The notes below the pieces were generated by a model. It had not been told where the DNA came from. It worked only from the letters and a program-made list of their open reading frames with translations, and did not search any database. DNA of 64,000 bases from Bacillota bacterium (lineage in GTDB: Bacteria > Bacillota > Clostridia > Acetivibrionales > DTU013): positions 1 to 64,000 of the forward strand of contig JAEWQC010000088.1 of the NCBI GenBank assembly GCA_023399355.1. Direction: 5' to 3'. Position 1 is the stretch's first letter; each line of letters begins with the position of its first letter. The position numbers and the translations under genes are program-made. Shown one piece after another: positions 58,508 to 64,000 of this stretch.

Positions 58508-58616
58508 GCATCGGTTCAAAGGAAAGGGTTCGATCGCAGAAACATTTTCTTACCGTTGCTGTGCTAAGCGATCGGGAGAGTTGCCCCCTGCCTGAAAATT
58601 AAATCGACACCCGCCA
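58508..58616 (+). ncRNA. Dispersed structured element, copy 3 (truncated)
   Basis: Begins with the strongly conserved GCATCGGTTCAAAGGAAA and CGCAGAAACATTTTCTTACC, then lacks most of the middle (about 90 bp) and resumes with GCCTGAAAATTAAATC and ACACCCGCCA. The 3' partner of the basal stem and the GCGAAAGC hairpin are missing, so this copy cannot form the basal helix. It lies between the divergent ogt and padR genes. Confidence 0.55.
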
Positions 58617-58723
58617 CTTATAAGGCATTGGACATTTTTGACCTTGTTGTACATTTATTACACCGCTTAACATACCGTTCTGAAATTTCACGAGAAATTG
58701 CTTGAAATTTAAGGAAAGATCTA

Positions 58724-58762
58724 TTGACACTCCCTGTTATTTCAACTAACATATACTTAGTA
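58724..58762 (+). promoter_or_regulatory. padR promoter with PadR-type operator
   Basis: TTGACA (58724-58729) and TAACAT (58747-58752) with a 17-bp spacer, followed at 58754-58762 by TACTTAGTA, an inverted repeat TACT-N-AGTA of the kind bound by PadR-family repressors. Position just after the -10 suggests autorepression. Confidence 0.7.
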
Positions 58763-58794
58763 ATACAAAATGCTTTGTAAAGGAGCACGCTTTC

Positions 58795-59127
58795 TTGAAC
58801 GAAGTGGGAAAACAACTTAAAAAGGGTGTCATAGAGATCCTGATTCTCGAGCTGCTGAGCAGTGAAAAAATGTACGGCTACCAGTTGATCCAGGAGCTTG
58901 ATAACAGAAGCAGCGGAGTATTCAAAATGAAGGAAGGAACTCTCTATCCCGTCCTGTACAGGCTCGAGGACAGCAGGTACATAGAAAGCTGCTGGGAGCA
59001 GGACAGTGAGAAGAGAAGCGTTCCACGCAAATATTACAGGATTACGTCGATTGGGCTTACCGCTCTGGATGGTATGAAACATGAGCTTGATACGCTGTTC
59101 ATTGCCATCAAATCAGTTTTACACTAG
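58795..59127 (+). CDS. PadR-family transcription regulator
   Basis: 110 aa. The winged helix is in KKGVIEILILELLSSEKMYGYQLIQEL and FKMKEGTLYPVLYRLE, with RKYYRITSIGLTAL as the wing end and a short C-terminal dimer helix (PadR-s2 size). TTG 58795 follows AAAGGAG. It is paired with the HAAS-domain gene 91 bp downstream, an arrangement widespread in Bacillota where PadR controls the membrane partner. Confidence 0.93.
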   Translation: MNEVGKQLKKGVIEILILELLSSEKMYGYQLIQELDNRSSGVFKMKEGTLYPVLYRLEDSRYIESCWEQDSEKRSVPRKYYRITSIGLTALDGMKHELDTLFIAIKSVLH

Positions 59128-59218
59128 ATACGGCATAAGAAGAGCATCCCCTTATATCTGCGAATCATACCGCAAATCTAACCCCAAAATACGAATTTGA
59201 GAGGAAGGAACTGTTGAA

Positions 59219-60001
59219 ATGAGTCAAATAGACAATTATGTAAATGAAGTCCTAACCTATATAGATGCAGATAAAAAAATGAAAATGCGCATTAAAGCCG
59301 ACCTGACTTTGCAGCTAAGTCATGCTGCGGAGTCTGAAAGCATCGAAGATGTCCTGAAGAAAATGGGAGATCCCAGGAATGTAGCTCTGGAATTTATGGA
59401 ATCCATTTATGAAGGGAAAGATGAATATCAGAATGCTTTTGCATCCGGCCGGTCCTATGGAAGATATTTTTCAAGGAGAATCTATGAATACAAGTCAAAA
59501 GCCACTCTCCTTGGCATACCTCTGGTGCATGTAAAATTGAGCCGGTACGGGAAGCCCGCTGTTGCCAAAGGCATTATCTCTATTGGGACAATCTCCATAG
59601 GCGTTCTCTCAATAGGAGCCATCCCAATCGGGTTCATCAGCATTGGCGGCATAGCTCTCGGAGTATTTTCCATCGGGGGACTTGCACTGGGATTGCTGCT
59701 CGCCATCGGTGGCTTAGCTGCAGGAGCCTTCGCTTTGGGCGGTCTGGCAGTCGGACTTGGTGCGGTTGGAGGATGTGCCTTAGGTGAAATCGCCGTTGGC
59801 GGATATGCAAAAGGAACCGTTGCCATAGGCGCCGAGGCAGTCGGCAAATATACTCTGGTCACACATCATACAGGCCCCGAGACAAGGGCCGCAGTGGAAA
59901 ACCTTATAAGATCCGCATTTCCCGGTTTACCGGATTGGATCGTGAACTTTTTTTCAAAAATTAATATAAGCTCCATGAATTCCAGTAAGTTATCCTCTTA
60001 A
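59219..60001 (+). CDS. HAAS-domain protein with long glycine-pentad repeat
   Basis: 260 aa. The first ~65 residues are a HAAS/DUF1700-like helical domain (VLTYIDADKKMKMRIKADL, VLKKMGDPRNVALEFMES). From about residue 116 to 210 comes a run of some 18 five-residue units of the form (S/A)(I/L/V)Gx(I/L), for example SIGTISIGVLSIGAIPIG, with a Gly every fifth position and one insertion near residue 160. Such spacing suggests a beta-solenoid rather than ordinary membrane helices. ATG 59219 follows GAGAGGAAGG. Partner of PadR. Confidence 0.85.
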   Translation: MSQIDNYVNEVLTYIDADKKMKMRIKADLTLQLSHAAESESIEDVLKKMGDPRNVALEFMESIYEGKDEYQNAFASGRSYGRYFSRRIYEYKSKATLLGIPLVHVKLSRYGKPAVAKGIISIGTISIGVLSIGAIPIGFISIGGIALGVFSIGGLALGLLLAIGGLAAGAFALGGLAVGLGAVGGCALGEIAVGGYAKGTVAIGAEAVGKYTLVTHHTGPETRAAVENLIRSAFPGLPDWIVNFFSKINISSMNSSKLSS

Positions 60002-60088
60002 TTGGATCTCTCAAATTATTCTTGATAATTGGCATGGATTGGTGTACTATTCTTTATTAATATAGAAATGATTTAAGAGGTGTTATTG

Positions 60089-61360
60089 ATGAGCGAATGG
60101 AAAATAGAGACCAAATGCCTGCAGGAAGGCTATAAGCCCGGCAATGGCGAACCGCGCGTACTGCCGATCTATCAGAGTACTACCTACAAATACGATTCTA
60201 CCGAACATGTAGCCAGGCTGTTCGACCATCCTGAAGAAGGGCATATATATTCCAGAATCAGCAATCCCACCAACGTATGCCTTGAAGACAAGATTGCCGC
60301 TTTAGAGGGCGGAGTCGGCGCTCTATCAACCGCATCCGGCCAGTCGGCAACCTTGATCGCCTTTATGAATATCTGCGAGTGCGGCGATCATATCGTTTCC
60401 ACCAGTGCTGTTTATGGCGGAACGCACAACCTGCTGCATGTCACCCTGAAGAAGATGGGCATTGAAGTCACCTCTATTGATCAGGATGCCTCCGAAGAAG
60501 AGATTCAGAAAGCTTTCAGGCCAAACACCAAAGTTCTTTTCGGAGAAACTATTGCAAACCCGAAAATCAGTATTCTTGATCTGGAGAAATTCGCACGGAT
60601 TGCACATAGAAACGGTGTTCCACTGATTGTTGACAACACCTTTGCGACGCCAATCCTGCTCAAACCTTTTGATTTTGGCGCGGATATCATCACCCATTCC
60701 ACCACCAAATACATGGACGGCCATGCTGTGAGCGTCGGCGGGGTCGTCGTCGATTCCGGCAATTTTGACTGGACCAACGGAAAATTTCCGATCCTGACCG
60801 AGCCGGATCCGTCCTACCATGGCGTATCCTACACCGGCTCCTTCGCAAACAAGGCTTATATTATGAAAGCCCGTTTCCAGTATATGCGGGACCTCGGCAA
60901 CTGCATGAGCCCGATGAACGCGTTCCTGACGAACCTGGGCATAGAGACGCTGCACCTGAGGATGGAACGGCATTGTTCCAATGCAGAGAAGGTGGCCGAA
61001 TACCTCTCTCAGAGTAATAAAATCATCTCTGTCAGTTACCCGGCGCTAAAGAGCGACAAATATCATGAACTCGCCAACAAATACCTGCCCAAAGGCTGCT
61101 CCGGTGTCATCTCATTCCGGATCAAAGGCGGCCGGGAAGCAGCGGTCAAATTCATGGACCGCCTGAAACTCGCGGCAATCGTCGTTCATGTGTCGGATGC
61201 AAGAACCGCAGTACTCCACCCCGCCAGTTCTACGCACAGGCAGATGTCGGACGAGCAATTGCTTGCAGCGGGCATTGAGGCAGACATGATCCGTTTCTCT
61301 GTGGGTATAGAAAATGTCGACGATATCGTCGAAGACATCCGACAGGCATTGGGAGACTGA
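60089..61360 (+). CDS. metY: O-acetylhomoserine sulfhydrylase / methionine gamma-lyase-type PLP enzyme
   Basis: About 423 aa Cys/Met metabolism PLP enzyme. PLP Lys is in THSTTKYMDGHA, with YSRISNPTNVCLEDKIAALE, SGQSATLIAF, IVDNTFATP and C-terminal VHVSDARTAVLHPASSTHRQ and RFSVGIENVDDIV. Length and the middle insert (GVSYTGSFANKAYIMKARFQ) suit the O-acetylhomoserine sulfhydrylase branch, making homocysteine from O-acetylhomoserine and sulfide; methionine gamma-lyase is the alternative. ATG 60089 follows AAGAGGTG. No SAM riboswitch or T-box is seen in the 88-bp upstream gap. Its 3' end starts a tandem array. Confidence 0.88.
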   Translation: MSEWKIETKCLQEGYKPGNGEPRVLPIYQSTTYKYDSTEHVARLFDHPEEGHIYSRISNPTNVCLEDKIAALEGGVGALSTASGQSATLIAFMNICECGDHIVSTSAVYGGTHNLLHVTLKKMGIEVTSIDQDASEEEIQKAFRPNTKVLFGETIANPKISILDLEKFARIAHRNGVPLIVDNTFATPILLKPFDFGADIITHSTTKYMDGHAVSVGGVVVDSGNFDWTNGKFPILTEPDPSYHGVSYTGSFANKAYIMKARFQYMRDLGNCMSPMNAFLTNLGIETLHLRMERHCSNAEKVAEYLSQSNKIISVSYPALKSDKYHELANKYLPKGCSGVISFRIKGGREAAVKFMDRLKLAAIVVHVSDARTAVLHPASSTHRQMSDEQLLAAGIEADMIRFSVGIENVDDIVEDIRQALGD

Positions 61361-61668
61361 GAGGACATCCATCGGATGCCGGAAAACTGAGAGGCCAATC
61401 ACCGGATGCCGAAGATTGAAAATTCACCCGTCAGGCCCCTGAAAGACTGAGAATGCATTCATCGGATGCAAGGAGTCTGAGAAGCCAATCACCGGATACC
61501 GCAAGACTGAAAATTCACCCGGCAGGCTCCTGAAAGACTGAGAATACATTCGTCGAATGCAAGGAGTCTGAGAGGCCAATCACCCGGATGCCGCAAGACT
61601 GAAAATTCAACCGTCAGGCTCCTGAAAGACTGAGAGGCCATCAGCCGGTTGCAGGAAACTCAGAAGCG
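61357..61668. repeat. Higher-order tandem repeat (~30-bp monomers in a ~90-bp A-B-C pattern)
   Basis: Ten monomers starting with CTGA at 61357, 61387, 61416, 61447, 61477, 61507, 61538, 61568, 61599 and 61630. Three types alternate: A with GAGAAGCCAATCACCGGAT, B with GAAAATTCACCCGTCAGGCT, C with GAGAATGCATTCATCGGATG. A-B-C occurs twice and then A-B and a variant. The first CTGA holds the metY stop codon, and the last 27 coding bases share 17 positions with the first unit. Confidence 0.9.
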
Positions 61669-61694
61669 CCATCTTCCAGTAATTGGTAAATTAC

Positions 61695-61800
61695 AGGCTC
61701 TGTTCGAAAAAACCTAAGTACTTGATAAATAAAGCACTTCTCCACCAATTCGGAGCAAGCGCTTTTATTTTATCCGTCGATTCTGTCTGCCAGTCATTTA
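61695..61800. mobile_element. Possible IS end remnant
   Basis: GGCTCTGTTCGAAAAAACC looks like the terminal repeat of an IS, and the minus strand reads ...YLGFFEQSL, similar to the C-terminus of some transposases. No second end is found. Low confidence. Confidence 0.25.
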
Positions 61801-61926
61801 GCACATGAAAAGCAATAAGAATCGTGAATTTACATTTTATGAACGATGTATTACAATAAACAGATAAATAAAAGAACTGCTTGCCGCCATTGCCGATGCA
61901 AGCCATGCTAGCCGGAGGGACTGCCG

Positions 61927-62850
61927 TTGTCTACTTTCATCTATATTATCACAAACATTATCCTGCCGATTTTCGTATTGGTTGCCGCAGGCTTCATCGC
62001 ACAGAAAAAATTCAGAATGGACACCCGGACCTTTACCCGCTTGAACATTTACCTGTTCATCCCCGCCGTCCTGTTCATGAAAATATATGAGGCAAAAGTA
62101 TCCATGGCCTTTGTCGGGACCGTCGTGCTCTATATCATGGCCATACAAGCCTTTATGCTGCTGCTCGGGGAAATCCTGTCGAGAATCTTTAGATACCCGA
62201 GAGGGATAAAGAAAGCTTTCTGTAACACCCTTTTGTTCTTCAACAGCGGAAATTACGGGCTGCCCCTCGTAGACCTCGTATTCAAGGGGAGCACGATTGC
62301 CGTCACCTCACAGATTTTCATCATGCTGACCCAGAATATCACAACAAATACGTTTGGCGTATTTCAGGCAAGCACAGGTAAATCCTCCTATAAGCAAGCC
62401 TTGAAAAATGTCCTCATCATGCCCGCGCTTTACATTCTGGCTATTGTCGCCATCGTAAAAGTAACCGGTGTCACTGTGCCCGAGCCGGTCCTCACCCCGA
62501 TCAGATACCTGTCCGAAGGCTTCATTGCCGTTGCGCTGCTGACACTGGGTGTACAGCTTGCCGAGGTTAAAGCCAAATTCGATATCAAGTCGGTTTTACT
62601 CTCTTCCAGCATTCGATTGGTTCTCTCTCCCCTATTGGGTTTCCTGTTGATCCTTCTGCTCGGAGTACAGGGTGAGCTTGCAAAGGCAATGATTATAGGC
62701 GTTGCGACACCTACAGCAGTAAATACGGCGATCCTGGCCCGTGAATTCGACAACGAACCGGAGTACGCGGCACAGAATGTATTCGTCTCCACACTGCTGA
62801 GCCCGATTACACTCTCGATCCTGATCTTTCTATTAAACCGATATCTTTAA
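61927..62850 (+). CDS. AEC (auxin efflux carrier) family transporter
   Basis: 307 aa, ten predicted helices. The N-terminal LPIFVLVAAGFIAQKKFRMD and FLFFNSGNYGLPLV, and the C-terminal ATPTAVNTAILAREFDNEPEYAA, are typical of the family that moves organic or amino acids. TTG 61927 follows GGAGGGACTG. It is convergent with the YqhQ-like gene, two bases apart. Substrate unknown. Confidence 0.9.
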   Translation: MSTFIYIITNIILPIFVLVAAGFIAQKKFRMDTRTFTRLNIYLFIPAVLFMKIYEAKVSMAFVGTVVLYIMAIQAFMLLLGEILSRIFRYPRGIKKAFCNTLLFFNSGNYGLPLVDLVFKGSTIAVTSQIFIMLTQNITTNTFGVFQASTGKSSYKQALKNVLIMPALYILAIVAIVKVTGVTVPEPVLTPIRYLSEGFIAVALLTLGVQLAEVKAKFDIKSVLLSSSIRLVLSPLLGFLLILLLGVQGELAKAMIIGVATPTAVNTAILAREFDNEPEYAAQNVFVSTLLSPITLSILIFLLNRYL

Positions 62851-62852
62851 GA

Positions 62853-63668
62853 TCACAGAACGGCTTCCAGCGCTTTGATTGCCACTTCCAGATGCCTGCT
62901 ATCAGGCTCTTTTGTCGTCAGAACCCGCTGAAGAAACATCCCGGGCTTCAACAGGAACTGCAAAACGGACTTTTGAAAAATCCTGAATAGTTCAACAGCA
63001 ATGCCAAGCAGTAATAGACTGCAAAGCAAATCAATCAGCCCGCCCGTTGCCAAGTGCAGGAAAAATTGCTCCTCTGAGGCAATATAGTAGAGGATACTCA
63101 ATGGAACAAGCACAAAAATGATATTCGTGCCGCATCGGGGATGTGTCCTTGGAAACTCTTGCGCTGTATCGGCATCGAAGGTCAAATGCACAATTTCACT
63201 CTCGTACATGTTAATGCATTTGTGCTCGGCACCGTGATATTTCAGAACCTCTGCTATTCCTTTATGAAAATACAGGATAAGTACTGCAAGAGACATTAGT
63301 GCCGGGGAAGAATCCGAAATAAGCAGAACGGAGAAGCCACCTAAAAATACTGCAATTGAAATCACTCTTTTTGCGGTCCACCCTCTATGAAAATCAAATA
63401 ATTCAGCTGCACCTGCAAGAATTGAAGAAATAGTTATGCTCAGCATCAACAATATTCTGATTAATTCCCTGAGTACCGGTATTTTGGAAAACCGCCTCTC
63501 AATACCGGCTTTATATATTTGGAGGGCTTTCTCGGCAAAAGGCAGGGTTTTTACAAATACAGTTCCGTCAAAACTACGAACTGCTCTTGCCACCTTGCCT
63601 TTGGCTATATTAATCATGACTATTCCGTTAATGGATGCACTCCCGCCGATTTGATACTTGGCACTCAT
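62853..63668 (-). CDS. DUF1385 (YqhQ-like) membrane protein
   Basis: 271 aa. Starts MSAKYQIGGSASINGIVMIN, has four membrane helices and the conserved LKYHGAEHKCINMYE, HPRCGTNIIFVLVP motifs with His/Cys/Glu residues that could bind metal or mark an active site. The family is widespread in Bacillota and of unknown function. ATG 63668 follows GGAGGTTCCA. Confidence 0.9.
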   Translation of the reverse strand: MSAKYQIGGSASINGIVMINIAKGKVARAVRSFDGTVFVKTLPFAEKALQIYKAGIERRFSKIPVLRELIRILLMLSITISSILAGAAELFDFHRGWTAKRVISIAVFLGGFSVLLISDSSPALMSLAVLILYFHKGIAEVLKYHGAEHKCINMYESEIVHLTFDADTAQEFPRTHPRCGTNIIFVLVPLSILYYIASEEQFFLHLATGGLIDLLCSLLLLGIAVELFRIFQKSVLQFLLKPGMFLQRVLTTKEPDSRHLEVAIKALEAVL

Positions 63669-63727
63669 TGGAACCTCCGAATGAATCCAATTATATCACA
63701 ACCCTCTTCCCGGAGCATGCCATGGAT

Positions 63728-63823
63728 TTAACCACAGAATTGCTGGTTTGTTGATAAACACCTGTGGATTATGTGCAAAACCCTGTGTATAAGCCAATAA
63801 TCAGTCCATCTGCATGTGGATAA
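63728..63823. promoter_or_regulatory. Cluster of DnaA-box-like 9-mers in helical phase
   Basis: TTAACCACA (63728-63736), TGTGGATTA (63763), TGTGTATAA (63784) and the perfect TGTGGATAA (63815-63823) all match the DnaA box TTATCCACA with zero to one change. The last three are in the same orientation and begin 21 and 31 bp apart, close to two and three helix turns. The region lies between the YqhQ-like and HIT genes; no dnaA/dnaN genes are near. Confidence 0.6.
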
Positions 63824-63830
63824 TCAAATG

Positions 63831-64000
63831 CTACAAATTCTCCTTGATTTTCCCGATCATGGCAGAATACTCATCCTCGGACAGATACACCTGCGCCGGA
63901 TTCATCACAAAAGTGGAGCCCCAGTTTTCCTTGTCCTTGTATTTCGGGACAACATGCATGTGCAAATGCGGCATCGTGTCGCCAAACGCTCCATAATTTA
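63831..64000 (-). CDS. HIT-family hydrolase, C-terminal part (5' end outside window)
   Basis: The frame enters from the right edge and ends at TAG 63831. It contains MPHLHMHVVPKYKDKENWGS, the HxHxH histidine triad that binds the phosphate of nucleotides, and ends with DEYSAMIGKIKENL. HIT proteins hydrolyse AMP-linked compounds. The DnaA-box cluster lies just downstream. Confidence 0.9.
   Translation of the reverse strand, partial: NYGAFGDTMPHLHMHVVPKYKDKENWGSTFVMNPAQVYLSEDEYSAMIGKIKENL

Noticed and set aside
60002..60088. SAM riboswitch or T-box upstream of metY
   Set aside because: The gap is only 87 bp and shows no conserved core or terminator/antiterminator pair.
63728..63823. Chromosomal replication origin (oriC)
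   Set aside because: No dnaA, dnaN, rpmH or parAB genes nearby and no AT-rich unwinding region beside the boxes; reported only as a DnaA-box cluster.

Overview
The window looks like a chromosomal stretch of an anaerobic, mid-GC member of the Clostridia (Bacillota). The signs are strong AGGAGG-type ribosome sites with many TTG and GTG starts, SLH-domain surface proteins, an archaic Tad pilus locus with an FHA protein, FeS-containing aldo/keto reductases, a CE7 esterase, an F-type ATP synthase operon end, and sigma-A promoters of the TTGACA/TATAAT type. The species cannot be fixed from sequence reading alone.

Layout. 1-0.6 kb: end of the ATP synthase operon (atpD tail, atpC). 0.6-0.9 kb: a perfect 27-bp hairpin followed by a degenerate repeat array. 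0.9-3.9 kb: rhomboid-like protein, divergent PRPP synthetase, GNAT and a 40-aa membrane ORF. 4.0-9.96 kb: Tad pilus operon (tadZ-tadA-tadB-tadC-flp-FHA) behind a near-perfect promoter. 10-11.5 kb: PilZ protein and three single-helix microproteins. 11.6-20.2 kb: first copy of a dispersed structured repeat, SLH-transglutaminase, a possible IS605/OMEGA RNA remnant, a HelD-like helicase, a SWIM-SNF2 helicase and a second hairpin-plus-array locus. 20.2-26.6 kb: ABC exporter, aldo/keto reductase and a NarL-type two-component pair. 26.9-34.2 kb: peptidases (M29, PepF), a large FN3-SLH protein and a GxIT-repeat protein. 34.4-37.3 kb: tRNA-Arg followed by an AT-rich island with a DUF4238 gene, an Abi_2/HEPN gene and a broken integrase whose catalytic Tyr is Phe. 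37.4-49 kb: housekeeping and envelope genes (truA, EamA, PhoH, deacetylase, sirtuin, GT39, chemoreceptor, aldo/keto reductase). 49-52.7 kb: CE7 esterase, second copy of the dispersed repeat, HAD phosphatase and tRNA adenosine deaminase. 52.9-54.3 kb: tRNA-Ser with two direct-repeat remnants of an IS flanking a two-gene cassette. 54.4-55.4 kb: peroxide operon gpx-ohrR with a textbook OhrR operator. 55.5-58.4 kb: broken FtsX permease and a DNA alkylation/AP-site repair operon ogt-nfo-alkD. 58.5-64 kb: third (truncated) copy of the dispersed repeat, PadR-HAAS pair, an O-acetylhomoserine sulfhydrylase with a higher-order repeat at its 3' end, AEC transporter, YqhQ-like protein, a helically phased DnaA-box cluster and a HIT protein.

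Most notable. (1) A ~230-bp intergenic element present three times, with compensatory base changes in at least two helices, which looks like an undescribed structured RNA or mobile RNA-like repeat. (2) An unusual density of short tandem arrays in intergenic DNA; two abut GGGGACGG hairpins and one is a true higher-order repeat that starts in the last codons of a gene. (3) The tRNA-Arg island carrying a candidate defence pair. (4) Complete regulatory logic readable for gpx-ohrR and padR. Start codons were often moved inward from the longest ORF because a ribosome site points to an internal TTG, GTG or ATG; these choices are stated per gene.
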